From contig OY992538.1 of NCBI GenBank assembly GCA_963921195.1, positions 12,858,330 to 12,922,329 of the forward strand: a DNA stretch of 64,000 nt, read 5' to 3'. The notes under the pieces are model-generated. The model had not been told where the DNA came from and ran no database searches. It was given only the letters and a program-made list of their open reading frames with translations. Position numbers and translations under genes: made by a program. The stretch's first letter is position 1. Each line of letters begins with the position of its first letter. The stretch comes from Pegoplata infirma. Its lineage: Eukaryota; Arthropoda; Insecta; Diptera; Anthomyiidae. Below are positions 33,213 to 44,497 of the stretch, one piece after another.

Positions 33213-33870
33213 TTCATCATTTTTTTTTATTAATTTTTTTTTATCAAATTTTTTTCATCAATTTTTTTTTTTTTCATAATTTTTTTTTTTCATTTATTTT
33301 TTTTCATTAAATTTTTTTTTTTCATCAATTTTTTTTTTCATAATTTTTTTTTCCATCAATTTTTTTTTGTTCATCAAACTTTTTATTTCATCAAACTTTT
33401 TATTTCATCAAATTTTTTTTTCATCAAATTTTTTTTTCATTATTTTTTTTCATAATTTTTTTTTTTCATCAAAATTTTTTTTTTTCATGATTTTTTTTTA
33501 TCATATTTTTTTCATCAAATTTTTTATAAAATTTTTTATTATAAATTTTTTCTCACTAAAATTTTTTTTTTTCATTTTTTTTTATCAATTTTTTTTTACA
33601 TCAAAAAATTTTTCTTTTCGTCAAAAAAAGTCATCAAAAACTTTTTTTCATCAAAATTTTTGGGTTCATTTTTTATCAAATTTTTTATTATCAATTTTTT
33701 CTCACCAAAAAAATTTTTTTTTCATCAATTTTTTTTTCACATCAAAAAATTTTTCTTTTCATCAAAAAAATTCATTAAAAACTTTTTTTCATCAAAATTT
33801 TTTTTCAACAACAATTTTGGGTTCATTAATTTTTTTTAACATAATTTAGTTTTTCGTAAAAAAAAAATAA
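33213..33870. repeat. (TTTTTTTTCATCAA)n low-complexity array
   Basis: About 650 bp of degenerate 14-17-bp T-rich units with CATCAA. The poly-Phe/Ser open frame here is a by-product of the repeat. Confidence 0.85.
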
Positions 33871-34429
33871 TTTTTTTATACCAAAACTACTTTTTCACTA
33901 ACAATAAGTCTAAGCTTTTCGCATAAAAATTTTCCATTTGTTTATCAAATGTACATAAAACAAGTGTAAAAACAATTTTTTGCACTTATTTTTGCACTCA
34001 CTTACGAAATGTACAGCTCTTTTTGGTTTTTTAATGGGGTCCTCGACTGATATTTCAATTCGTTTTGCATGGAATAGCAAAGTAATATAACATTATTTTT
34101 TTTAAAAAATTTTGCTTTGGCAAGTACACCCAAATCTTCCGCAAAACATTATCATGATTTAATGTTTTGGGCAAGAGTACAAAATTCGCAGGCATTTTTT
34201 AGTGTAGGGTATCATATTTTCGGTCACAATCAATCATAATTTTAATCTTTGTTTTTGGTTTCATGATCATTGTAGTTCATTCAATTCGAGCTTTAACTTT
34301 TGTTAATATTTACAATTTTTCTGATGACTCACCTTCATCATGATTATCGTCATTAAGTTTTGAGATGTGAAAAGGTGTGAAATACATCATTCGTTATTTA
34401 CATATGGATATTTTTGTTTTATTAATGCC
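33871..34429. other. Unassigned, with DINE scrap
   Basis: 34030-34085 resembles the DINE GGGGTCCTCGACTGATATTT block. Otherwise nothing recognisable. Confidence 0.4.
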
Positions 34430-35515
34430 ATCCTCTTAGTGGTAGAGGGTATGTTTGAGTTTGTCATTATGTTTGTAACACCTCCAAATATCGGTATATA
34501 TATATCGATTTAAATATGTCTGTTCAAAAAGACAACTTTTAAAAAACAGTTTGATGGTGCAGATGTTTAACCTATATATTTCCTATAGTCCTGGTACAGA
34601 CTTAGAAGAAGCGACACTTATGACAGATGTTAAAAAAAGGAAGGAATGTAAAAAAAAGTAATATAACGCGTGAATAAATTTGCTCGAGCGGTTAAAACGA
34701 GCTGAGATTACTAAAAATTTACTTTTAATGTTGGAAACTGTAAAATTTAATTCTGTAGAAACTAAAAATATGTAAACACAGCAGTAATAGAACAAGAAAC
34801 GACTATTTATCAAAGCATATCATATCAATGTGGTGCACTCAGAAAATTATGTAAGTTACTACATGTTAGTTGTTTGTATATTTTACAGTAGTTAGTTATT
34901 TTCAACTACAAAGTCAGTTGTTATTGCATGAAAAATATCCAACAACTATTTCTGTTAGTTATTTTAAGTACTTTTTTTGAATAACTAACAAAAAAGTACT
35001 GTGATGTAGTAACAGTTATTTAAAGTAGTTAATTTTATTTTTTTTCTCTCTGAAAAATTTTCAAAGTATTTTTCCAAAAAATAAAAATAAATTTTCGTTT
35101 TTTTTTTATTTTTCACAACTTTTTTTTAAAAAAAAAAAATATTTATAGATTTTTTAATTTTTACTACATTTTAGTTGTTTTGACTACAAATGTAAGTAGT
35201 TTTTACTACATAAGTCAGTTGTTTTTTTTCAGTTAAAATAACTAACATTGTTAGTTGATTTAACTGAAAAAGTAGTTGACCCCAAAATAACTTACAAAGT
35301 AGTTATTTTAACTGACATTTTCAGTTGATTTTACTAACATAATTTTTTGAGTGTGGTTGTATCGTCTAAGGTGCCGTTCAGTCTGTATGAATATGGCAAA
35401 ATATCAGTTGTTCCATTCTCAACTGGTTTAAATGTGTGTTCAAAAATGTTTTGGGAACTATGGAGGGTATTCACAGATTCGGCTTATCCCAGTATTACCA
35501 ATTTAGCTTGTTGTT
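34430..35515 (-). repeat. Decayed DINE-like repeat, reverse, with MITE
   Basis: Reverse terminal hairpin CCTCTTAGTGGTAGAGGGTA, CACCTCCAAATATCGG, and reverse 5' part GGAGGGTATTCACAGATTCG. Interrupted by the MITE at 34836-35353. Confidence 0.6.
34836..35353. mobile_element. AGTTATTTTAACTG MITE, copy 2 (TG duplication)
   Basis: CACTCAGAAAATTATGTAAG to ACATAATTTTTTGAGTG, flanked exactly by TG/TG rather than TA. Strongly similar to copy 1. Confidence 0.82.
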
Positions 35516-36483
35516 TTTTAATGTAACTTAAGTTTTATGTGTTTAAAAAAAAAAAACTTTGAACTACACAGCAAGATACTATCAACTTACGTACATCAAA
35601 AATTTTGTTTATTCCTAGAATAAAAGTTCAAGGAATAATTATAAAATGTACTTAATTAACAAAACCCACATACACTCAAAAAAATATTATAGTCGACTGG
35701 TGTTTTTTTTTTTTTTACCACAAAAAAAGATTTTCTTCCGATTTTGAGCTTTCAGGCGAATTTTTATTCTACTAGACCTTAAAGTTATGTGGTTAAAACT
35801 TGAAGCCAATCGGATTAAATAAACCAGTAGAGCCTGGAGATCAAAGCATTGAATTTTTTGGTTTTGATGTGTTGAACACGAATATCAAAAAAAAAAAATA
35901 ATCGGTCGAACTTTTTTAGAGATATCGCACTCAATAAAAGACTTAACTTAAACTTTGGAAAAATTTTCTTCAAAATAGTTTATAAATTTTCCCACAATTT
36001 AGTTAAATTTATCTAAAAGTTGGGTTTTGTAAGGAAAAAAAATTTAGTTCATGTACTGTTAAATAGTTCATTATTTTCTTAAATGGAATTCCCTAATACA
36101 TCGAAGAAATTCTTACCGCAAAAGAAATTTTCCCCTAATATATGAAAAAAATCTTTATTTTTAAGGCATATTCCTCTTCTTTAGTTTTAGAACGTTATTT
36201 TCTACCAATTAGTTAATCTTCTTAGATTTGAGAAAGTTTTTTCTACTTTTTTAGTAAAATGTTTATAACTTGGGGATTTTTTTTTCAAAAAACTTAAAAT
36301 GGCAATATCTCAAAAACTAAGCGAGATAGAGCAAAATGGAGGCCATTTTTGGCCGGTCCTCTTCATGTGTGTGGACTTCAATTAGTCCTAACTTTGGATT
36401 TAAAAAAGTTGTCATTTTCGAAAATTTTAAAATGCTCGTATCTCGGCAAATATTGCCAACACAACAAAATGTTTAAAATCATT
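35516..36483. repeat. Mosaic of dispersed repeats
   Basis: 35740-35940 is a GATATCGC-family fragment. 35935-36010 repeats the AAGACTTAACTTAAACTTTG segment of 31257. No gene. Confidence 0.5.
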
Positions 36484-36895
36484 CACTCAGAAAATTTGTA
36501 AGTTACTATATTTTAGTTGTTTGTATATTTTACAGTAGTTAGTTGTTTTCAACTACAAAGTCAGTTTTTTTTTGTATGAAAAATATCAAACAACTATTTC
36601 TGTTAGTTATTTTATGTCGTTTTTTTGACCTACTAACAAAAAAGTACAGTTATTTAAAGTAGTTAATTTTATTTTTTATCTCTGTTAAATTTTCAAAGTT
36701 TTTTTTGTGAAAAAAAAACGAAAATTTATTTTTATTTTTTGGAAAAAACTTTGAAAATTTTTCAGAGATAAAAAAAAAATAAAATTAACTACTTTAAATA
36801 ACTGTTAGTACGTTACAGTACTTTTTTGTTAGTTGTTCAAAAAAACGACTTAAAATAACTAACAGAAATAGTTGTTTGATCTTTTTCATACAAAA
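36484..36895. mobile_element. AGTTATTTTAACTG MITE, snap-back copy
   Basis: The left half (CACTCAGAAAATTTGTAAGT) is followed at about 36700 by its own inverted complement (TTTATTTTTTGGAAAAAACT to GTTGTTTGATCTTTTTCATA), making a ~400-bp hairpin. The same CTCTTCATGTGTGTGGACTT flank occurs on both sides (36360 and 36905). Confidence 0.65.
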
Positions 36896-37790
36896 ACCGC
36901 CAGTCCTCTTCACATGTGTGGACTTCAATGAGTCCTAACTTTAGATTAAAAAAAGTTGTCATTTTCGAAAATTTTAAAATGCTTGTATCTCGGCAAATAT
37001 TGCCAACACAACAAAAAGTCCAAAATCAAGGCCCCAATGGGGCCTTCATCCAATCGGGTGCTCAAATGTGTATGAACTAAATTGAAATAAAACTTTTCCC
37101 ATTTTTTTGGTGAAATTGGCATAATATTAAAAAATGTTGAAAAATATGAACTTAAAAAAAAACATGACATTATCAATTTTCCTTGAATTTAGTTAATTTT
37201 TCCGTTTTTAATAATTTTTTTTCAGTGCGCTATTTGAAATTTTCAAAATATGGCGATTTTTTCTACCTTGTCCCTTTCATGGAATTTAAGAAAAACTTTT
37301 ATTTTAAATTAATTTGAGTCAAATCCGATAATTTTATCTGATTTCGATCAAAATTTTTAACAAAACTACAACCATTGAAAGAAGGGGGCATGGCATGGGT
37401 TAAAATATTCTGATTTGGCTCAAATTAAGTTTAAATTAAAATTTGTCTTAAGCTTTTTGATAAAGTCAGTGGAAAAAAATTTTAGGTTTTTTTTAGTTTC
37501 TAAAATGTAGGAAAAACCCTTAATTTTTAAAAAATTTTTGACAAATTTCAAATGGCGATATCTCGAAAACCGCTACCCCGATTTCAATTTTCTTTTTTTT
37601 GCATATTTAGAATGCCAAAATAAATATAAAAAATAATGTATCGCCAGAATTTTTTTTATTTTTTCATTTTTGAAAAATCTAAAATTTTGGTGGAAATTTT
37701 TCCAAAAATCCAAAATTTTTATCGAAGAGCGTCACGGGTAAAAATGATCGGGGTTGGCTTAACTTAAGTTTAAATGAAATGCTGCCTCAA
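36896..37790. repeat. Dispersed GATATCGC repeat, both orientations
   Basis: Contains ATGGCGATATCTCGAAAACC and TTTGGCTCAAATTAAG blocks in both directions around 37370-37470. No gene. Confidence 0.5.
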
Positions 37791-38102
37791 CACTCAAAAA
37801 ATTATGTTAGTAAAATCAACTGAAAATGTCAGTTAAAATAACTACTTTGTAAGTTGTTTTGTGGTCAACTACTTTTTCAGTTAAATCAACTAACAGTGTT
37901 AGTTATTTTAACTGACAAAAAACAACTGACTTATGTAACAAAAACCACTTACATTTGTAGTCAAAACAACTAAAATGTAGTAAAAATAAAATAATCAATA
38001 TATAATTTTTTTTTTTCAAAAAATTTTTCAGAAAAAAAATTGAAGACCAAATTTTTTAAAAAAAAAAAAAAATTGTGAAAAATAAAACAAACAAAAATAT
38101 TT

Positions 38103-40518
38103 GGGGCATTCCATGTCAAATCGGACACTTTGGAAATTTTTTTTTTAATTTTCCCAATTTGCTTACAGTTTTTAGTACTCTTCGAAAACTCCTTCGTGGT
38201 AAATTTTCAGATTGATGACCCGTTCAAAAGATATCGAATTTTTAAAAATTTGTAGTTTGTTCCTTTACTCAAACTTCTTTTCCTCATAACTTCATCAACA
38301 CAGAAAGAATTGAAAACGAAAGTCAATCAACAAAAACGCGGATTCAATTAATTTTTTAATTGAAACTCCTCCGATAAAGAAAATTGTTATATCAATCATC
38401 AAATTGTAGGTGATTAATTGATTTTTATTTCAATTAATCATTTTTCGATTTTGATCAAAAATTTGATGGATTTTTTATTTAAAGTCAATTAAAATAATTA
38501 TTGATTTAACAAATGAATTTCACGCTTATTGAAAAATTATAAAAAAAATTCATATTTTTTGCTTTCAAATATGTTGCCGACAATAAAAAAAAGTAAAACC
38601 GTAGTAAAAAGTATATTTTTGAATTAATGTATTCAAATAAATTGAAGCGAAAAAAAATCTGGTATGTTGAAAATTTGTATTTTGATAGTTAAAGAAAATA
38701 ACAAAAATGTTGATCAAAACAATAATTGACTCATTTAAATTTTGTTGATCAATAGATTTAATTGAAATTTTTTAGCCAATAATTTTTTGTGTGAATAATA
38801 GTCCAAATTTCAAATTTTTTTTCCAAATTTTTGTTTTTTTACGTACTTAAAAAAAAAAGAAATCCCAAAAAATTCTTAAAAGCGCTCTAGTATGCGATTT
38901 TTAAGTTTTAAAATTTAAATCTCATTTTTGAAAATGTTTGTACTCTTTGATTTTTTTGAAATTTTTTTGTGTAAAACTTCTATCGATTCTACAAATTTTT
39001 TGCCCAGAAGGATCGTGGGATAACGATTATTACTACTTTTTAAAATTTTTTGAAAAAAATTTATTGTAAATTTCCAATCTTATAATCATTTCTACTGCTC
39101 CAATGGTGCGTCATAGAGGGGTCATTTATAAGACCGATCCCCATTAATTTTTACGTCTTAACATTTCTTTGGAACGAACTAATACCCTATCTCCAATTTC
39201 TAAGGGGGCTCCCACACAAAACGACATTTTTTAAAATCTGCTCCAACCGCTCTAACTGCCCTAATAGTGCCCTTAGAGCAACAAAATGTATGACCGACCC
39301 ACAATATTTTTTTAGTCCAAACATTTTTTCTGAACACACCTACCCTATATCTCTGATTTTTAAGGCGGCCACCATACAATTTTTTTTATTTTTTGTAAAT
39401 TTGTTTTATTTAATCAGCTTCTACCGGTCCAATGGTGCGTCCGAGAGGGGTCATTGGTGAGACCGACCCCCATTTATTTTCACCCTTCAACATTTTTGTA
39501 AAACATACCCACACCCTATCTCCACTCCCTAAGTAGGCTCCATACAAATAACAGTTGGAGGAAATTTTATAAAAATTAAATTTTGAATGGAAGCCTACTT
39601 AGGGAGTGGAGATAAGGCGTAGGTATGTTTTAAAAAATGTTGTAGGGCAAAAATAAATGTGGGTCGGTCTCACTAATGACCCCTCTCGGACTCACGATTG
39701 GACCGGTAGAAGCTGATTAAATAAAACAAATTTACAAAAAATAAAAAAATTGTATGGGGACCGCCTTAACAAGTAGAGATAGAGGGTAGGTGTGTTCAGA
39801 GAAAATGTTTGGAGTAAAAATATATTGTGGGTCGGTCATACATTTTGTTGCTCTAAGGGCACTATTAGGGCAGTTAGAGCGGTTGGAGCAAATTTTAAAA
39901 AAATGTCGTTTTGTGTGGGAGCCCCCTTAGAAATTGGAGATAGGGTATTCGTTTGTTCCAAAGAAATGTTAAGACGTAAAAATTAATGGGGTCGGTCTTA
40001 TAAATGACCCCTCTATGACGCACCATTGGAGCAGTAAAAATGATTTTAAGATTGGAAAATTACAATAAAATTTTTTCAAAAATTTTTTAAAAATAGTAAT
40101 AAGCGTTATCACACGATCCTCCTGGGCAAAAAATTTTTACAATCGATAGAAGTTTTACACAAAAAAATTTCAAAAAAATCGAAGAGTACAAACATTTTTA
40201 AAAATGAGATTTAAATTTTAAAACTTATAAATCGCATACTAGAGCGCTTTTAAGAATTTTTTGGGAATTTTTTTTTAAAGTACGTAAAAAAACAAAAATT
40301 TTGAACAAAAAAATTTTAAATTTGGACCATTATTGAAGAAGTTATGAGTAAAAGAAGTTTGAGTAAAGGAACAAACTAACAATTTTTAAAAATTCGATAT
40401 CTTTTGAACGGGTCATCAAAAAAATCTGAAAATTTACCACGAAGGAGTTTTCGAAGGGTACTAAAATCTGTAAACAAATTGGGAAAATATTCCATGCCGA
40501 TTTGGCATGGAATGCCCC
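38103..40518. mobile_element. Large GGCATTCC foldback, 2.4 kb
   Basis: Ends GGGGCATTCCATG and CATGGAATGCCCC. The arms, each about 0.95 kb and highly similar, include ACTCCTTCGTGGTAAATTTT / AAATTTACCACGAAGGAGTT and GTCATTTATAAGACCGA / TCGGTCTTATAAATGAC. The left arm alone carries an extra MITE (38299-38793). ATTT flanks both ends. Confidence 0.85.
38299..38793. mobile_element. CACAGAAAG MITE in the left foldback arm (AA duplication)
   Basis: CACAGAAAGAATTGAAAACG start, AATAATTTTTTGTGTG end, AA/AA flanks. The right arm near 40330-40345 shows the uninterrupted target, so the insertion post-dates formation of the foldback. Confidence 0.8.
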
Positions 40519-40767
40519 ATTTTTATTTTTTGGAAAAAAACTTTGAAAATTTTTTAGATCTATCTCGAGATAAAAAAAATAAATTAACTACTTTAAATAA
40601 CTGTTACTCGGCACAGTACTTTTTTGTTAGTTGTTCAAAAAACGACTTCAAATAACTAACAGAAATAGTTGTTTGATATTTTTCATACAAAAACAACTGA
40701 CTTTGTAGTTAAAAACAACTAACTACTGTAAAATATACATGTAGTAACTTACATAATTTTCTGAGTG

Positions 40768-41314
40768 AAGCTCTATGAAAGGGTTGAGGAAAAGAAATTT
40801 TGAGATTTTTTTTTTTAAGAAATTTCTTAAACGTTGGAAAAAATGCAATTTTTTCAAATTTCAAATAGTTATATCTCAAAAAACGCTAGACCGATTTTAT
40901 TTTTTTTGTAGTTGTGTTTAGCTCATTAAAATAAAGCTATAAAGTAAGCTATTTTTGGCACTAAAAAGTTTTAAGTAAAAACTGGTAAAAACAACCATAT
41001 TTGTTTGTCATTTTTACTGTTAATACAGTTGACCCCAAAACAACTAACATAGTAGTTGTTTCAACTATCATATTCAGTTGATTTTACTTACATAATTCGT
41101 TGAGTGTATGTTTGCAAATATTTTAATGAGTTAAATACACAAAAGATATTTCATTAAATTATCTTAGTATCCTAAACGTGTAGAAATATGTTAATTTAAA
41201 TGGAGTCTGTAAGAATTTTTCTTTAGAAAAATGATTTCAGAAAGTGATATTTTAAAAATAAAGTTTTTTAAATGTTAATAAAAAGATCCGGGTTTGCCAA
41301 ATCTTTATATACCT
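40768..41314. other. Unassigned, with MITE end
   Basis: 40980-41106 resembles the right half of an AGTTATTTTAACTG-type MITE (ACTTACATAATTCGTTGAGTG end). Otherwise featureless. Confidence 0.45.
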
Positions 41315-41882
41315 CACTCAAAAAATTATGTTAGTAAAATCAACTGAAAATGTCAGTTAAAATAACTACTTTGTAAGTTGTTTTGGGGTCAACTACTTTT
41401 TCAGTTAAATCAACTAACAATGTTAGTTATTTTAACTGACAAAAAACAACTGACTTATGTAGTAAAAACTACTTTCATTTGTAGTCAAAACAACATAAAT
41501 GTATTAAAAATAAAATAATCAATATATAATTTTTGTTTTTAAAAAAAATTTCACAAAAATTTAAGACCAAATATTTCCCAAGTTTTTTTTTTTTTTAAAG
41601 TTGTGAAAAATAAAAAAAAAACAAAAATTTATTTTTATTTTTTGGAAAAAACTTTGAAAATTTTTCAGAGATAAAAAAAATAAAATTAACTACTTTAAAT
41701 AACTGTTACTACATTACAGTACTTTTTTGTTAGTTATTCAAAAAAACGACTTAAAATAACTAACAGAAACAGTTGTTTAATTTTTTTTACACAAAAACAA
41801 CTGATTTTGTAGTTGAAAACAACTAGCTACTGTAAAATATACAAACAACTAACATGTAGTAACTTACATAATTTTCTGAGTG
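41315..41882. mobile_element. AGTTATTTTAACTG MITE, copy 4 (CT duplication)
   Basis: CACTCAAAAAATTATGTTAG to ACATAATTTTCTGAGTG, exact CT/CT flanks, 568 bp. It gives the uninterrupted version of copy 3. Confidence 0.83.
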
Positions 41883-41934
41883 CTTCACAAAACAACTTTT
41901 ATTTGGAATTTTTATTTTTTTTACGTTTTTCGTA

Positions 41935-42475
41935 TAGAAAAGGTCTCAGATTCTCAGACATTTTTTGAATAGAAAAATTCTCAGTTTCTAAGATATTTTT
42001 CGTATAGAAAAATCCCCAGATTCTGATATATTTTTCGTATAGAAAAAGTCTCAGATTCTGAAATATTTTTCGTATAGAAAAAGTCTCAGATTCTAAGGCA
42101 TTTTTCGTATGAAAAAAGTCTTAGATTCTGTGATATTTTTTGTATAGAAAAAGTCTCAGATTCTGAGATATTTTTCGTATAGAAAAGGTCTGAGATCTGA
42201 GACTTTTTCTATACGAAAAATATCTCAGAATCTGATACTTTTTCTATACGAAAAATATCTCAGAGTCTGAGACTTTTTCTATACAAAAAATGTCTCAGAA
42301 TCTGGGAAATTTTTCGTATAAAAAGAAAATCAGATTCTAAGAACTTTTGCGAATAGAAAAGTCTCAGATTCTGAGACATTTTTCGTAAAAAAGTCTCAGA
42401 TTTTTCGTATAGTAATGGTCGCAGGTTCTGAGACATTTTTCGTTTAGAAAAAGTCTCATATTCTGATACATACAA
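41935..42475. repeat. CTCAGATTCTGAG minisatellite with orientation switch
   Basis: Units AAAAAGTCTCAGATTCTGAG with ATATTTTTCGTATAGA. Near 42190 the units invert (TCTGAGACTTTTTCTATACG), then switch back near 42310. The second palindrome is TTTTCGTATAGAAAA here. Confidence 0.85.
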
Positions 42476-42920
42476 AATAAAATTTAAATAACTACATTTG
42501 TTAGTTGTTTTAACTAAAAATGTAGTTGTCCCAAAACAACTTTCAAAAAATTCCGTATATTTTACTTATAATTTTTTTAGTAATCTAAATATGAATAGTT
42601 TTTATATTTGCAGCTGAAAAAATACAATACATATTTATAGTTATTTATTTTTTTTTATTTATATTTTATATATTTATAGTTATTAACAAAATTTTTATAT
42701 TTTATGCTGCTAACAAAATAATTAAAAACAAGTAAAAACTATAATTTTTAACTATTATAATTTTATGCCATTTCATGCATAACGACTTATTAGGTTATGC
42801 ATGATAACAATAAATACAACACTGCTACATCAGAAATACAACCCTGTATCAATCATTTTGACATTTCGAATTCGAAGTTACGTCAAAAAAAATCGAAAAT
42901 GGCTGCTGTTTCCGTTTAAC

Positions 42921-42940
42921 AATTTTTCCTGTCTTTCTGA
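42921..42940 (+). promoter_or_regulatory. TOP-type transcription start of RpL19
   Basis: The pyrimidine tract TTTTTCCTGTCTTTCTG lies about 40 nt before the RpL19 start codon. Ribosomal protein mRNAs begin at a C inside such a 5' terminal oligopyrimidine tract, which confers mTOR-dependent translation. The exact start is likely near 42928. Confidence 0.6.
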
Positions 42941-42965
42941 AAAGCGACGATTACAAGTCGACACC

Positions 42966-42970
42966 ATGAG
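42966..42970 (+). CDS. RpL19: Ribosomal protein L19 (eL19), exon 1
   Basis: Only ATG plus AG are coding before a GTACGA donor. The tiny first coding exon completes Ser codon 2 across the intron (AG|T), giving the N-terminus [20 protein letters not shown]. The context is CGACACCATGAG. Confidence 0.9.
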
Positions 42971-43098
42971 GTACGAATTTTGTAAATAAAAACCATTTAA
43001 ACAATCAAACATTATGTAGAAATACCAAATAAAACATTAGCAATGTGTGCTTTAAATGAAAACAATAAATTTTAATAAGAAAACCGTGTTTTTTACAG

Positions 43099-43205
43099 TT
43101 CCCTGAAACTTCAAAAGAGGCTGGCAGCCTCTGTTATGCGATGCGGCAAAAAGAAGGTTTGGTTGGATCCCAATGAAATCAATGAGATTGCCAATACCAA
43201 TTCCC
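43099..43205 (+). CDS. RpL19: Ribosomal protein L19 (eL19), exon 2
   Basis: Encodes residues 2 to about 37: [20 protein letters not shown], then [15 protein letters not shown], the universally conserved eL19 N-terminal domain that binds 23S/28S rRNA. The acceptor is TTTTTTACAG and the donor GTAAGTAG. Base composition is richer in G and C than the surroundings, as expected for a highly expressed gene. Confidence 0.97.
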
Positions 43206-43718
43206 GTAAGTAGCAAAAATTTGTGAAAAAAATAATGAAAACAAAAATTAATGGTTGTGAAATAAAATTATATTAGAAATTAGGAAGTGTTAATGCTGCA
43301 ACGTGTTTTAAACAAAAACAAAGCTAAATGTTAAGAGACCTAGCTGTTCATTGTGTTTTTTAAGGTTAGGCACTGGATTTAAACAAATTCCAAAAACTAA
43401 AATAAAGGAAAATGTCACTGTCTATTTTATTTAAAAGTGAAATTAAAATTTTTGTCTTTAAACGCAAAACTAAAGAAACTTTCGAAATAAAACCTCTTTT
43501 TATCATGCAAATCTTTTTTGTTGTCGGATCTGGTCGGCGCCTGCTATCATGTTTCTTTGCATGAATATTTTTTATTCCAAAAACGAAAAGCAAGAATATA
43601 GTATAACTACGTTAAAGTCAAAAGCCACACAAATTTAATAAAATGTACCTTGTCTATTTAACGTGAAAACAAATTTCACAATTTTAAGAAATTAACGTGT
43701 TTCCCGTGAACTCTTGAT

Positions 43719-43951
43719 TTAGGGGCATGTCACATACTCAATTCCGTTCGGAAGTGAAATAAGTGGTTTACTCGTAAAACGCAAAGCAAATATGTATTTT
43801 TTTTCGGAATGAAACCACTTTAATGCAATTCAATTCCACTGTGATTTTTGAAAATGATTTCATTCCGAAAAAATAATATTCGTTTTGCGTTTTACGAGTA
43901 AACCACTTTTCTCAAATCCGAACGGAATTGAGTCTGTGACATGCCCCTTAA
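43719..43951. mobile_element. piggyBac-type palindromic MITE, copy 1
   Basis: Almost entirely one hairpin: GGGGCATGTCACATACTCAA to TTGAGTCTGTGACATGCCCC, with AAGTGGTTTACTCGTAAAAC in both arms. Flanked by TTAG/TTAA (TTAA duplication with one change). In RpL19 intron 2. Confidence 0.88.
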
Positions 43952-44097
43952 AATGAACATTGCATTCCACCTTTAAAAGGAATTGACTGTAACATGCTCC
44001 GAAAATTGAGAAAAAAATATTTCTAGCCCTTCGGTCTCTTAGGAATGTAGGCTTTACTCATACATGGGACTATTTAAATAAATGGACTAATTAATTG

Positions 44098-44267
44098 ACG
44101 ATTTCATTGGCATTATATTGAAACTAATGCCAATGAAATTTTTAGCATTGGCATTGTTTCAATCAATGTCAATGCCCGTTAAGGAATTAGTAGCATTAGT
44201 AATGCCAATTATGAAAAATTTCATTGGCATTAATAAATGCCTTAATGAAAACAAAGCATTAGCAATA
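44098..44267. repeat. ATTGGCATT palindromic motif cluster
   Basis: TTTCATTGGCATT and AATGCCAATGAAA alternate several times, with AATGCC/GGCATT spacers. Recurs at 46123-46245. Confidence 0.6.
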
Positions 44268-44497
44268 TTAAGGGGCATGTCACAGACTCAATTCCGTTCG
44301 GATTTGAAAAAAGTGGTTTACTCGTAAAACGCAAAACGAATATTATTTTTTCGGAATGAAATCATTTTCAAAAATCAAAGTGGAATTGAATTGCATAAAA
44401 GTGGTTTCATTCCGAAAAAAATTATTCGCTTTGCGTTTTACGAGTAAACCACTTTTTTCAAATCCGAACGGAATTGAGTCTGTGACATGCCCCTTAA
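44268..44497. mobile_element. piggyBac-type palindromic MITE, copy 2
   Basis: Same element as copy 1, 230 bp including flanks, with intact TTAA on both sides: TTAAGGGGCATGTCACAGAC to GTCTGTGACATGCCCCTTAA. TTAA duplications are the piggyBac hallmark. About 320 bp separate the two copies. Confidence 0.9.

Larger units (their letters stand above)
37791..40767. mobile_element. AGTTATTTTAACTG MITE, copy 3 (AA duplication) expanded by foldback
   Basis: CACTCAAAAAATTATGTTAG start and CTTACATAATTTTCTGAGTG end, flanked by AA/AA. Only about 560 bp is MITE; the rest is the foldback at 38103-40518. Confidence 0.8.

Noticed and set aside
33367..33849. 160-codon open frame rich in Phe and Ser
   Set aside because: It is the translation of the (TTTTTTTTCATCAA)n array; composition follows the repeat and no domain is present.
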